Source: Anastrepha obliqua (Eukaryota; Arthropoda; Insecta; Diptera; Tephritidae). Taken from it: DNA of 64,000 nucleotides. Below, piece by piece: positions 23,201-34,787 of this stretch. A model generated the notes under the pieces. That model was not told the DNA's origin and ran no database searches. It worked only from the letters and a program-made list of their open reading frames with translations. Numbering within the stretch: position 1 is the first letter of the stretch; each line of letters begins with the position of its first letter. The DNA lies in assembly GCF_027943255.1 (NCBI RefSeq), contig NC_072894.1, forward strand, positions 82,623,601 through 82,687,600, given 5' to 3'. The translations under genes were made by a program, and so were the position numbers.

Positions 23201-24135
23201 CAGCAAATTTTTATACAGATGGTAGACGATAATGTTCGCTATGGAGTATTTTGGAAGGAATTATGACTGGAACTATCCGTTCAACTACCAGACTACTGTA
23301 GCGTCTATGAGGCAGAAGTTACAACTATAAAAGAAGTGGCTACATAAATACGTATGCCGTAACAAAAACAAACTATAAATATATTCTCGGATATCCAGGC
23401 GGCCATTAAGTCAATGAATGCGGGTATACAAAGATCAAAGGTTGCGCAGGAATGCCGGGCATCCCTAAATGATATTAGCGCCATATTCAAGGTCAACCTT
23501 ATATGGGTTCTGGGGTACAGAGATATTGAGGGAAATTGCAAAGCCGATGAGCTGGCCAGGAAAGGAGTAGTACCTTTCAACTGCTCAGTGATAAAAGTAC
23601 CATTGGGATACCTATGGCTACGAGCAAACTAACAATAAAAACAAAATTATCCAAGAGGCCATGGTCATGGACAGATAAGATACATGCGTAACAGCTAAGC
23701 TACTTTGGCTGCAAATAAACAAGAAAAAGACTGGAAAAAAGAAAAAAATTGCTTAGCCTCTCAAGGGAAGATATCTCGAAGGGCGTGGCTAGTATAACCA
23801 GTAACTGGCTAATTGGCAGGCGTTCCTTGAGATCAGTAGTTTTCTCCCATAAATATTGTAAAAGTTGTAGAGATGAAGAAGAGGAAGAAACAGTTCAGCA
23901 CTTCCTTTGCAATTGTTCAGCCGTAGCTAAAACCAGAGCTGGTTGTCTAAGCAAATATTTTTTTCTATTCTCTTACGGAGTTGTCTGGCGTTGGGATGGG
24001 ACCAATCCTGCGCTTCATAAAAGCCCCAAATTGTTCCACGAAGAAAAGTAAATGAGGTTCCCGTGTAGCACAGTGTTATCACAATTGTAAGGTCTAAGTG
24101 AGTTGGTCGTACAGACCGACCTAACCTAATCCAGT
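23201..24135 (+). mobile_element. Decayed RNase H LINE 3' half
   Basis: The plus strand shows RNase H motifs across shifting frames: FYTDGR (Asp), VYEAEV (Glu), IFSDIQAAIKSMN (Asp), LIWVLGYRDIEGNCKADELARKG (normally WVPGHR-IEGNE-ADELAR). Next come the SLSREDISKGV and TSNWLIGR region and the metal-binding motif CKSCRDEEEEETVQHFLCNCSAVAKTR. The last 130 bp reads TATCACAATTG, GTCTAAGTG and GACCTAACCTAATCC, the characteristic 3' end. Stops and frameshifts make it inactive. Confidence 0.85.
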
Positions 24136-25883
24136 CTCTGATCAACTGGAAGAAGCGGCTAAGGGCACATCCTTGCAAATATTGTCTTGCAAATTAAAGG
24201 CTTCTTCTTTCCCGCAAGCTTCTCAACATGCACCTCTTAAAATTGTTTCACTGGTCTCCGATAGTTTGCTTTCGCAGAATATAACTGTACATTTTGGTGT
24301 TTCTTTTATTTAATGAAAAATGTGAAACTAAACAGTTGCTTGCTTGTTACCTGCTATTTCGTAGGTAACAAAATTAACCAAGTAACAAAGAACTTAGGAC
24401 GAACGAAATTCGAACAAAATTGACTGAAAGGGAAATTTTGATACTTGGGTATATTTTGTTACTACTCTATAAGATACCTGTTAGTGTTAATTTCGGAAGA
24501 ATATGCCTAATCTGTAGCACTAATGAAGCTCGTGCCATTTCTGAAAGCCTTTTGTATTTGTTCAAATATAAATCACTTGGCAACCCTTCAACATTCCTGT
24601 TTAATTCTGCAAAGGTTTTCGGCGCATTCTGCGCATTCGACTCAATCTGCAAATTTGAACATTTTGCTATATTTAATAGTATTTTTTCTAGCTAGAATGA
24701 TTTTTGCTGTTGTTGATTGCATTTTATTGTGTTTTCGTCTGCTTTCGTTTACTATTGTTGCCGGCGTCGGTGGTTGGCATTGCTGTGTATCCCCAGAGTT
24801 GTTGCGCTCGTGCCTTAACCAGATCCATGCTCCCTCTTCTACCGCTCCATAAAAAAAAAATGAACAAAAAACTGCAATACAAAAGCAATTCCATTTTTAC
24901 TCGCTGTCCACATTTTTACGACATATAAGCCGAGCACTCCAACACATAAGCACATTGCACTGGACTGGACTTGTACTTGACGTGCACACATCTATTCGTA
25001 CTCGTATTCGTACACACCCATGTATGTGCATGCTAATGTATCCATGCAAACTCGCATTTTTGTATGCGCCTATGTGCGCGCAAAATTATATTGAGAAAAA
25101 AACTCTTGGAATATGCGGCAGAGAGTGTTAGTTTTTTTTATTCTAGATATTTTGCCGATGCTGCCCTTGCCCTCAGTGAGTTCAGCAACGCCAGCGTTGA
25201 CTAGTTGCATCAGGTTTGTTGTTTTTTTATAGCGCGCTATGTTCGTTTTGTAAATTATTTTATGTCTTCTGTAATGGTGAGCTTTTTTTGCGTAACTGGT
25301 TTTTATATGCATTTCAATGTTTTTCTCTCGTTTTGTTGTAATCGTAAATTTGTACGACGGCGGCGGAGATGTAGAATCCTTTCGCTTTCATGCATGAAAT
25401 GCAGAAAAAAAATGTACACACCAAACAAACAGCGCAAATATAATACAATAAAAACAAAAACATGCAATAAATGTTGTAAAATAAACTAATAACCAGATGA
25501 AAAGCGAAATGACAGAAAAGGAAAAGAGGTACATCGGTTTTAGTGGTTTGCGCCAACAAATGCGCTGCTTGCCACCTCTGCAAACTGTAAGTAAGGTGGG
25601 AGGTTTGCAGAGCGAAGCAGGGACGCCAGACGAATTTGATGCGCTCACAAAGTTAAACAAAATGTAGGCAAATGTAACTAGGAAACTGAAAATTCGGATT
25701 TGACGAACTATTCGAAGGTAAAGTTTTTGATACATTTTACTTCGTGCAAAATTCTGCTTCTATAAATAATACGAAACAAATAAGTATGTAAAACACGCAG
25801 GTATACTGAATTCTTAGCTTGGTTATAGCTTTTTCCATTATAAACATCATAAATAAATACACACATATTTAAGTCAAACAATA
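24136..25883. other. Unique AT-rich DNA
   Basis: No transposon motif recognised. Overlapping short frames at 24420-24928 and 25205-25735 look like chance frames in T-rich DNA with Leu/Phe/Cys strings. The segment at about 24950-25080 is rich in TATG/GCACAC-type short repeats. Confidence 0.5.
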
Positions 25884-26240
25884 CGAGGGTTACTATTTAT
25901 ATTTCTGGTCTTGGGCACTTCCAGTATTGCCAGGCGCCATCTGACACATCTAATGGTGCATTTGTTTCCATGCATTTTGATTTGTGGGCGTATTAGTGTT
26001 GTTTATAGTGACTTGAAAAATTCATCTCGGCAAAAAATTGTAACTAAATCGTGAACACTTCGTGCGATTATTTTTTTACGATTTTCGACATGGATTAACA
26101 AGAACTAAATATATCGATAAGATAAAATCATTACACGACGAGCAGACATCATATTTGGTACCGTAGAAAACTGGTGGCACAGTTAAAAAGCGACCTGGAA
26201 AGCGGACTGAAAATGATACGTAAATTGGTTCAAACGAATA
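25884..26240 (+). mobile_element. 5' fragment of a mariner-like element
   Basis: The segment begins TACGAGGGTTACTATTTATA, resembling a terminal repeat. It then shows a weak N-terminal reading (NSSRQKIVT, then TLRAIIF) like one mariner lineage with a conserved REHFRAIIFY-type start. The match decays within about 200 bp and there is no catalytic domain. Low to moderate confidence. Confidence 0.4.
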
Positions 26241-26339
26241 TAAAGGTGTAAGCCAGCATGTAAACAGCACTTCATAAGAAGGTTAAAAAAATGTTTTGTA
26301 TACCATTAATGGCACTGCTGAAATTTAGTAATTCAATAA

Positions 26340-26995
26340 ACCTAGACAAGCTACCAGAGTTTTCTGGGTTCCTGAGCACAGTGGCATGCCTTAGGATTGC
26401 ATCGTCGATGAGCTGGTTAGGCGACGAAGTGATTGTAAATCAGTCCTCAAGCTATGCCATCCTCTGAATCTAGACCGACCTGCATTGCGCACGCCAACAG
26501 TAAGTGAACCATGGAACCTGCTTGCGGGATAACTAGGCAGGTTTTGCTTGGAATTATTAAACACAGAACTAGATCTTTCATGAATATAGACTAATCTTCC
26601 ATTAGTACAGTAGTTGGTATAATCACCGAGCACTGCCAAATAGAAAGACATGAGAAACGTTTGGAGTTTCCCTCTAATGACTTCTGTCGCCGCTGCGGAG
26701 GCGAGGAGAAGATGGAGAGCATTGCACATCTCCTTTGCCAACGTCCCGCTCTTGCCAGAACACGATATCGCTGTCTAAACTCTTACTTATTTGAATCTTT
26801 GGCAGACTTTGAATCGGCAGCCCTGCGATCGTTGATTCAAGAGGTGAAGTAGGTTCACCACATTGGAAATTAGAGCGGGAACTTGAGTCCAAACTAGTGG
26901 TATCACAAAGAGCCTCCAGGTCTAAGTGGGCTCCCTCTGTATCCTTATGGAGAATGGCAAGCACCGAAACCTGAACCCAAATCTAAGCTATCTGA
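26340..26995 (+). mobile_element. RNase H LINE 3' fragment
   Basis: It starts in the RNase H tail (RVFWVPEHSGMP, then VDELVRR). A later frame has the metal-binding motif FCRRCGGEEKMESIAHLLCQRPALARTRYRCL and a Leu-rich end (to 26850). The 3' end shows GTATCACAAAGAGCC and GTCTAAGTGGGCT, shared with the LINE ends at 9.0 and 24.1 kb. Internal deletions and frame changes make it inactive. Confidence 0.82.
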
Positions 26996-27579
26996 GTTCT
27001 TCAAAATAAACCTAAGAAATAAGGGCTTGGGAGGAAGGTTATACACGTAAAGGCATTTAAATTGTCATTTGTCATGAGTTTAGGGTAATACCAGTATTGG
27101 ATTCTGGAGTTGATCCATACTTTGGAGATAAAATAAAAAAATAAAAATAAAAAATACAAAAAAAATTCTTTGCAGCCGTCGCTGCTCGAAAGACAAAACA
27201 AACTCTTGAGCGTATTTTTGTTTTAAGGAAACCTTTTATAAGAACTATCGACCCGCTGAGTTAATTATAAAGTTCTCATTGATAACTTCGCTTGATAAAT
27301 AGAAATACCCATTGCCAACATCGTCTTCAGTAATTGAGTTATAGATGGCTGCAGAATAACCAAACTCTTATGGCCTGTAAATATTCCTAAAGAACATTCA
27401 ATATGCTAGCGATGGATAGGCTGCTTGCCATAGCCCACCCTTCTGAAATCATTTAATTAAATTTATGTTTCTCAAAAATTTTGAAAATTATGAATTTACA
27501 CTAAATTAACACAAAGATTTCATATCCATACGCATATGCGATATGTACCTTATGTATCTATAAGAATAGGCCGTATTTC
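26996..27579. other. AT-rich stretch, nothing recognised
   Basis: Contains an A-rich run near 27125-27165 that could be an old retroposon tail, but no matching body was identified. Confidence 0.4.
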
Positions 27580-27911
27580 GGCCGCCCTAGCCGAATGAGT
27601 TGGTGGCGCGTGACCACCATTCGGAGTACTTAGGTTGAAATCCAAAGCACTGAAATGAAGAAAAGCTTTTTCTAATAGCGTCGCCCCTCGGCAGGCAATA
27701 ACAAACCTCCGAGTGTATTTCTGTCATGGAAAAGCTCCTCATAACAAAATCGGAGTCGGTTTAAAACTGTAAGCTATTTCTCACAATTTCTTGAAACAAC
27801 AACAAGACGCACGCCACAAATTGGAGGAGGAGCTCGACCAAACACCCACAAAAGGATGGAAGCGCCAATTATATATATATATATATATAATATATGTGCG
27901 TGTGTGTGTGT
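27580..27911 (+). repeat. tRNA-derived SINE with AT/GT tail
   Basis: A near full-length copy: head GCCGCCCTAGCCGAATGAG, a damaged B-box (GGTTGAAATCC), then the body blocks CCTCGGCAGGC, CCTCCGAGTGTATTTC, CGGAGTCGGTTTAAAACTG and GAGCTCGACCAAACACCC. It ends GCGCCAATT followed by an AT-dinucleotide run and a short GTGTGTGT run (to about 27911). The AT run in the same position as other copies supports a tail that is part of the element. Confidence 0.88.
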
Positions 27912-29244
27912 AGTATTACGTCTGAAAGACTTAAGTGTTATGCGAACTGGTAATTCAAATAAAATTAATTGATGCGCTTCCGTGGAACCTATTAATTACA
28001 CTTAAGTATAACTACGCGTACGAAATTCGGCAAATACTTTTACGATAACAAGTCCATACATACTTAGCGCAGTATTACCCAGTAGGAAACCGTTGACAAT
28101 CTTCGTATATAGAATTCCTCAAAATTCGTGAAGTTATACGCACAAAGTTAACTTGTTTTTAGGAAATAAAACTAAACTAGGTGGATGCCTGTGAAGTAGA
28201 AATCATTAAAACTCAGCGTGGAGTTGTTTGATCACAGAGACATAAGTATATACCATACAAGCACCATAATTGTAATTATATAGATACTCGGCATGTATGC
28301 AAGTATTTACACACAAAATTTTCTCATTTGAGGACCTTGAATTTCAAAGCAAAGCCCCCATTTACGATTCCTTTTAACAACTATTTTTCTATTAGGCAAT
28401 TTTATGAAAGTGCTTGCACATAAATGCATACATAGACATACTACAGAAATACAGAAATGGATGCTAAAACATCCACATATGCGCTTACTTATGCCCACAT
28501 GAGGATATGTATGGCAGTAGCTTCAGTTTGCCGGAAGAACGTAACAGAAACAATAAATAACCCGAAAGACATGGTAAAAACAATAAAAATTGCAATAACA
28601 GAAACAATGGCAATAAAAACCTCTCCGACAGCGGTCAAAAGAAGACTTATTTAACAAAACAAGAATCCAAAAATGAAAACATAACTATAATGCTATGAAG
28701 GTAAAAGCAAAAACAAAAAATACGAGTATATGGAGGCTGGCGAAACAGTAACAGAGTAAGGCAATTTATGAGCTTTTTGTCTTTTAAGGGTAACTTTTCA
28801 ACACGCCAACAGTGAGTCGACATTTGCAGATATAAAAAACAATAAAACTAAAAATAGCATTTATAAAAAACGTAAAAGTAATAATGGCAATTGCGTTAAC
28901 AAATAAAAGCTGTGCATGAAAATAAGAATATATTCACATAGATGTGATAGCATTTGTAAATATGTATGCTTGTATGAGTTATTGTACTTGTAAATTCAAC
29001 TGAAAAGCAGAACTATCTTTCTCAATACTTATGCATATGTAAGTATGTACACACATGAAAGAAGATATGTACTAAGTGAGCAGTAAGCACGCCATCGTTT
29101 TTGACTGGAAAAGAGGAAAACCCAGCTATGATCAGCAATTTCTTGGATAAAAGAAAATTTTTTAAATTATATTTTTATTTTTGTGCCAAAGAATTTGCAC
29201 TCGTGCGCTAAACTATCTTACAGTACTAATTTACTCGCAACTAT
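27912..29244. other. AT-rich unique DNA
   Basis: No gene recognised. An A-rich, CAATAAAAAC-type low-complexity segment lies at about 28550-28900. Short frames here look like chance. Confidence 0.5.
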
Positions 29245-29426
29245 TATAACATATTTTATTAGGCAGCCGTCGTAGCCGGATGGGTCCTCATAAAAAATAT
29301 TTGCCGTTCGGAGTCGGCTTGAAACTGTAGGTCTCTCCAACATCAAGACGCACGCCACAAATAGGAGGAGAAGCTCGGCCAAACACCCAGAAAGGGTGTA
29401 CGCGCCAATTATATATAACATATTTT
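29245..29426 (+). repeat. Internally deleted SINE with a 13-bp target duplication
   Basis: TATAACATATTTT occurs at 29245-29257 and 29414-29426, bracketing a short SINE. The head GCAGCCGTCGTAGCCGGATGGGT is joined directly to CCTCATAAAAAATATTTGCC, so the B-box and first body blocks are missing. The 3' half is well conserved and ends GCGCCAATTATATA. The copy shows where the element's true ends lie. Confidence 0.88.
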
Positions 29427-29677
29427 CATCTTCGTCGACTTCCACGTCTCACGATATTCAGTGTTGGTGACATTTCTTATGAAATACTTGTCCTTTGAAG
29501 CAATTTGGTGGAGTAGTTCTGGACAAGTTTCCAAAAAGTCGTAAAGCTCTACGCGCGAATATGCAAGGTTCCATATCACCATAAGAATTACTTTTAACGT
29601 ATTGACTTTACACGGTTTACTGATGCTTGAAAATACCTGTTCCACTGAAGAGGTAGTCCTCGGCAAAATCAAAATGC
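29427..29677. other. Short unassigned stretch
   Basis: Between the short SINE and the mariner remnant. An 87-residue minus-strand frame (29409-29672) has no recognised domain. Confidence 0.4.
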
Positions 29678-30832
29678 TTGGATCGAAAAGCTCCCGGAAC
29701 AGCTGCCGAGTGACACTCTAAGTCAACTGATTTCAGTTCTGTTTTTTCTTGTTAAGTTCCCACATCCGGGACTAACAATCCTATTCAAATTTTATCGCCA
29801 TATTCGCCATCGCTTGACATTTGTAAAAGGTACATCGTCGTGAGTAAATCCATCTCTGCACGTGTTTTCGATTATTTGCAATTTTTAAAATGGATTTGAA
29901 TTTGCAACAACTAATTTATATTAAATTTTGCGTTAAAAAAGCGATTCACGTTCAATTACGCGAGAACCTTAGAAATGTTGGAAAACTGTTTCGGTTATGA
30001 TACTCTAAACATAATAGCCGCTTACGAGTGGCATGAGATCGGGAGTCTATCGAGGATGATGAACGGTCTGCGTAATGAAGGAGCTGAAGCAATTAATAAA
30101 GTGAAAGAAAGTTGATCAATAACCGCAAATTACCCATTCGAGTGTTGGCAGTGGACCCATTAAAGACATTGTAATTAATGATTTGGATTTGTGCCATGTT
30201 GCTGCAAAGTTGGTCCCAAAGGACTTGGATTTCACGTAAAACAGGGGCAACGTTGATATCGCCAAAGACATCATTTCCAAGGTTACATCTGATCCAAAAT
30301 TCATCAAACGCCACATTAGTGGAAACGACAAGTGGGCTTATGAGTACGACACGCAACCCAGGCATTGGGCGAGTGAGTGGAAAGTTCCGAATGAAGTAAG
30401 ACCAAAAAAACCACGCCGTTCTTAGTCAAAAAGAGAGCTTCAAAAAAGAAACGATGTGTGGAAAAACAACCCGTGGACTCGCACCATAATAACGTGTGAA
30501 TCTTTGAGCGTGAATTTTTGACCAAAAATGAAACGAATACCATACAACAGCCATCGAGTTCACCTGATATGGTTCCCAGCGATTTTTTATGTTTGATCGA
30601 GTCAAAAAATCCCTACGGGGAACGCGTTTTGACAGCCGAAAGGAAGTAAAGAAAAATTGAAGACGGCTTTGATAACTATAGTGATGTAGAGTTTTGAGTT
30701 TCGGGAGCTGAATCAAACACTGGCCTAAATGCATTGCAGTTGATGGGGAGTACTTTGAAGGTGATGTCACTTTTGCTTGATAAACTTTTCGGAATTTTCT
30801 GAATATATTCCGGCAACTTTTTGATCAAGCTG
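29678..30832 (+). mobile_element. DD34D mariner remnant, sister of the 18-kb copy
   Basis: The plus strand shows a transposase reading with stops. Its parts are IEDDERS (helix-turn-helix linker), VAAKLVPKDLDF, SDPKFIKRHISGNDKWAYEYD and RPKKPR. After a deletion come SSPDMVPSDFLC, SREEVK-like and WPKCIAVDGEYFEGD. The first catalytic Asp of the GDE motif reads Asn (GNDKW). Terminal repeats: left GGATCGAAAAGCTCCCGGAA and right, reversed, AGCTTGATCAAAAAGTTGCC. The part holding the second Asp is deleted or damaged, so it is inactive. Confidence 0.82.
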
Positions 30833-31190
30833 ATATTTAATTCAACTGGCTACCTCATTGGAGTCACAGTATTCATCATGCAGAGCTATTCATGCTTTAC
30901 CATTTCTTGTTCCCCAATATGCCTTAAAGGGTTTATAGAACAAAAAAAGAACATTATTTATGTATATTTACATATTAAAAACTAGGATTTATATAATTTT
31001 TACGGTTTAGGTTATGCCTATATTATTTAACAACTTCAAAACACCGACTTAGAAACAATGTTTTCTAATTCCTTCCAAAAATTGCAATATTTTCCGAAAG
31101 CCTCGAAAATTCTTTTACAACTGTGGGACTTGAGGTAATATCTAGTCAATCTGATTATACCAAAGCCCATTCGAAACTGGATATCAACTA
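30833..31190. other. Short unassigned stretch
   Basis: Unique AT-rich DNA between the mariner remnant and the pogo-like element. Confidence 0.4.
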
Positions 31191-32389
31191 CAGTGCACTC
31201 GCGGTAACTCGAATAGCCGCTAAGTCGAACGACGTGCTAACTCGAACACATTTTTTTCTCTATTGACTAGTTTGTAACTCGAACAATATTAAAGCGCTAT
31301 AACTCGAACAAAAAAACAAATTTATTTGTACACACATTCTTTTCAAACATGTACATTTTGTACATACATACATATGTAATAGTATATGTATATAAATTAT
31401 ATGTATACTAGTGTATTGTCCATATGAATATTTCGACGTTAATATCCCGTTAGTTTTCTGGGAACAACATCTTGCATTGACCAAATTGCTTTAAATTTGT
31501 CATTTGTAGTGTATCAGTGCACGTGAGTAATGGATCGTAAAAGGTTGAAGTGTTTAACATTAAAAGAGAGGGCTGAAGTCCTTAACAAAATTAAACGTGG
31601 ATGTAGTGTTACTTCTCTAGCGAAGGAATATAGGGTAGCCAAGTCCACCATAAGTCTTATAAAAAAGAAAGACAAGGCAATTTTAAAAGCAGTAAACAAC
31701 ACGATTTTGGGTCCTGGGAAGAGGAGAACTTTAAAAGCTTCTGAGTTTCCTAAAATGAAAGCCGCTTTATACAAATGGTTTCTGTCCCAAAGAAAAAAGA
31801 ATTACCCAATAAGTGGACTCATCTTGAAAGAACATAACATGAAAAACATAATTTACAGGTCGAATTTACGCTTTATGATGTTAACAAATGGAATGATGGT
31901 GCCGAGTTTACCGACACAGAAGTAATAATTGAAACTAGTGATTCTGAGTCTGAGTTTAACAACACAACTGAGACATGTGAGCGGATATCATCTGAGGAGG
32001 CAGTTAGCTCTATCAATAAGGTAATTCAGTGGGCCACAACTGAACAAGTAAGCCCCGCAAAGGTTAACACTCTTCAACATTGCTGGAGGCAAGAAAAGAC
32101 AAACACACATTACAACTTTCTTTTCGCCTAACTTTTCTTTAAAGCTGACTTTTTTTGTGTAACTGACACAAAGACTGCCAAATATTTGATGAAAAATATT
32201 GAAACGAATTAATTATTTTAAACATATTCATGTTCATATCCATATGTAAATAAATAAATAAATTTAATTGAAAAAAATCGATATCGATGACTGTTTTTTT
32301 AACATAGCACACTCAATTGATAAGTCGAACAAATTCGATAAATCGAACAGCGCCTGTTTTAATTAGTTCGAGTTATCGCGAGTGCACTG
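31191..32389 (+). mobile_element. Pogo/Tigger-like element lacking its DDE domain
   Basis: A 1199-bp unit bounded by TA target duplications, with near-identical inverted ends: left CAGTGCACTCGCGGTAACTC and right, reversed, CAGTGCACTCGCGATAACTC. Further AACTCGAAC motifs lie inside both ends. A CENP-B-like DNA-binding frame (31530-31925) is present, followed in another frame by an acidic C-terminal segment. The catalytic DDE region that should lie between them is absent. The organisation matches an internally deleted pogo-family transposon that keeps both ends and its DNA-binding half. Confidence 0.88.
31530..31925 (+). pseudogene. CENP-B/pogo DNA-binding domain, truncated transposase
   Basis: A 131-residue frame from an ATG. 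Residues about 1-55 form a CENP-B-type helix-turn-helix (LTLKERAEVLNKIKRGCSVTSLAKEY, then STISLIKKKD). Residues about 70-105 match the second, Tc5-type helix-turn-helix (FPKMKAALYKWFLSQR, then PISGLILKE). Both bind the element's ends in this family. The frame then runs about 25 unrelated residues over the deletion junction and stops. From about 31880 a shifted frame continues WNDGAEFTDTEV, SDSESE and SSINKVIQW to HCWRQE, the acidic C-terminal region of Tigger-like proteins. No DDE residues remain. Confidence 0.85.
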
Positions 32390-32391
32390 TA

Positions 32392-32780
32392 TTTATATTA
32401 TATTTATTCTTCCTGAGTACATCAACTAGTCGCGAAGATACATCTTTAAGTGCCAGCAAATCTAGATTATATCCTTTACCGATCTGTCGACCGAGGGGTT
32501 TTCGTTGAAATAAAAGAAATTGTTAACATGGCCTTTCTCATGCATAACTAATGAGAACTAATGGTGTTTTTTTCGGCATTCATTCCGCCCTGCGCCAGAG
32601 CTGCCAAATTTCAGTTTTCTTTTCTCAAACTGTTATACTCGCACCAGACGAATGCGCGCCATTTTCTATCCTCTACAAAAATTCTGAATGAGCGTTGTTC
32701 AGGTGAATTTTGTTTATCTGTGATACGCAAAACTGATCCACAAAATTTATTTTAGCCATAGCTATCACACTTCAATAGTT
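32392..32780. other. Short unassigned stretch
   Basis: Unique DNA with no recognised element. Confidence 0.4.
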
Positions 32781-32870
32781 AGTGATTCCAGGTGCATTTC
32801 TGTATTGAAACAAACAATCTGTAGTTCGGATCAGGCATAAAATTGCGAGGCTCTTCATTGCATAGATAAT
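32781..32870 (+). repeat. SINE 3'-body fragment
   Basis: The sequence GTGCATTTCTGTATTGAA and TGTAGTTCGGATCAGGCATA parallels the GTGTATTTCTGCCATGAA and GCCGTTCGGAGTCGGCTTG blocks of the SINE. No tRNA head is present; it is a fragment or a very old copy. Confidence 0.5.
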
Positions 32871-32883
32871 ATATTTCAACATT

Positions 32884-33100
32884 ACCGGTCGTAGTAAATG
32901 GGCTAATGCGGGATTATCATTCGGAAGTGCACCGGTTCGAAATCCCGACCTCGAAACACCAATTAATGGCAAACATTTTTTTGTATTATAAAAATTGTCG
33001 CTCCGAGTGCTCCTCCTAAAAAGCCATTTGCCGTTCGGAGGAGGCATAAAACTGCAGATCCTTCGATTTGTGGAAAAATGCAGACGCACACTGCTAATGA
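32884..33100 (+). repeat. Diverged tRNA-derived SINE copy
   Basis: The head reads CCGGTCGTAGTAAATGGGC and keeps a B-box (CGGTTCGAAATCCCG) and CGAAACACC. The body carries TTGCCGTTCGGAGGAGGCAT and ATTTGTGGAAAAATGCAGACGC. It differs from the main group in its 3' half and may be a separate subfamily. Confidence 0.72.
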
Positions 33101-33221
33101 CTCGTCTGTGAATCATATGCCATCTTCCAAAGAACTATTTGGCTCTTTCTTATCCCAAAGGGGTAGACTGACAGTTTTTAAATAAATTGGTGGAGCTGAA
33201 TTTTAGTACCAATTGAAAAAT

Positions 33222-33444
33222 TCTGAAGTATAGCTATTCCATTCGGAATTCGGACAATGTAGGTTCGAATCTCCGTGCATGAAACACTAAAATGAAAAAA
33301 AAAGTTTTTTTTCTAAAAGCCGTCGCTTCTCGACAGGCAATGGCAAATATCCGAGTGTATTTCTGCCATGAAAAAGTTACTTGTGGAACAACATCAAGAC
33401 GTACGCCTCAACTAGGAGGAGGGGCTCGGCCAAACACCTTACTA
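33222..33444 (+). repeat. tRNA-derived SINE copy with a disrupted head
   Basis: From the ATTCGGAATTCGG head remnant it reads TAGGTTCGAATCTCCG (B-box), GAAACACT, TCGACAGGCAATGGCAAA, CCGAGTGTATTTCTGCC, GTGGAACAACATCAAGACG and GGGGCTCGGCCAAACACC. The A-box part is replaced. It lies about 120 bp from the preceding SINE in the same orientation. Confidence 0.78.
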
Positions 33445-34570
33445 TGTAAATAAACGGAGAGTTTCTCTTAATATTTCACATAATGGTAACTGTGTCCACC
33501 TGTGTACTACTCACGGGCCCCTCTTTCCACTCACGATTCACCACCTCCCTGCAAATTTCGTATTTCGTCATATCTTAGTAATTTCTTTTAAAATTCCACA
33601 TACATTTTTCTGTTGTTGCCTGCTGACGTATTTTTACTAAAGTATTTACTTTTTGTCATTTTCTGTGCGAAGTACAGCAAAATTGCCTTTTACCAACATT
33701 TGCCTTGCACTCTAGTAAATTGCAGCGGCCACAAAGGGCAAACTACCTGATCCTTACAAATTTCTTGCAACTTTACACCTCTTCTACATCTTCCATCTGC
33801 TGGTGTGTACATGCATACTCACATACCTCTGTAGTTCTCTTTATTTCTGTCTTTTAACTGGCTTGATTTCTCTTTCCTACCATATTTGCTTCTTTACGAT
33901 ATTCGTTTTCGTTGACCTGCCAGAAGGCTATGCCACAAAAGTTTTAGTCAAGCTAGTTGTCGCTGTGTGACTCAGATCGTTTTCTTCACTCCACTCACCT
34001 TTATGTTTTGCATCAATTTATTGCGTTTTCCCTTTTTTCATCTCCTGTGCTTTTCATCATCTCGGCAGACAGCCTGCGCCATTAAATATTCACAAAGGCT
34101 ATAAATCATTTAGGTTATGTTGCAATTTCGACAACGCTATTTTGTTATTTTTCCCATTTTAATTTTCCTTTTCGGTTTCGTTTCGGTTTCTGCTTCGATG
34201 TAGCAGGACTATGGTGATACGTATGCAGGAGTAGTTGCAACAAATTTCTGGACAAGATTTCTTGTTTATGGGCATTACTTTTTTTTTTTATTTTTGTTAA
34301 ACTATAAAATTGCCGGCAAAGCACTTTTGGGTACAAAAACATATACGTATATAATATATGTATATATATTTACATATTCGGTATATGCGCTGTGTACTTG
34401 TTCAAGTATGGGTGTTTGCTACAGTACCTACCCTGCAGCCAAATAGGCGCGATCAGCGCTTTCGCTTTTTGCTTTGACTTTTAGAGCTGCCCGAATTTAA
34501 TGCAAAATTTGTTGAAAAATCATCGTCAAACTTTCCTCTTTAGTCAATATCTTAGCAAACAAATACAAAG
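33445..34570. other. Pyrimidine-rich unique DNA
   Basis: T/C-rich plus strand with no transposon motif and no convincing gene. Confidence 0.5.
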
Positions 34571-34787
34571 TGGCGCAAAATTAGCCACCCTTTTCGGAGA
34601 TTTATAATTTTTGGAAATGGTATCGTGAGTCATATTTGGCAGTTGTGAACTAGACAGCTGACAAGTATACAAACAAAAAGCACTGGAGTGCGTAAGGGCC
34701 AACAGCAGTCGAGGTAATTTTTTTTATTTAGTGAAAACGATATTCAAAAATAAAATTGGATGATAAATTGTTTGCCATATCTGAAAA
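34571..34787. repeat. Small inverted-repeat element (MITE-like), copy 1
   Basis: The left end reads TGGCGCAAAATTAGCCACCC. The right end, reversed, reads TGGCAAACAATTTATCATCC, a degraded version of the same repeat. The interior matches the 45.4-kb copy (GAGTGCGTAAGGGCC, then ATTTAGTGAAAACGATATTCAAAAATAAAATTGGATGAT-type sequence). It has no coding capacity. Related copies are at 45441 and 54643. Confidence 0.72.
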
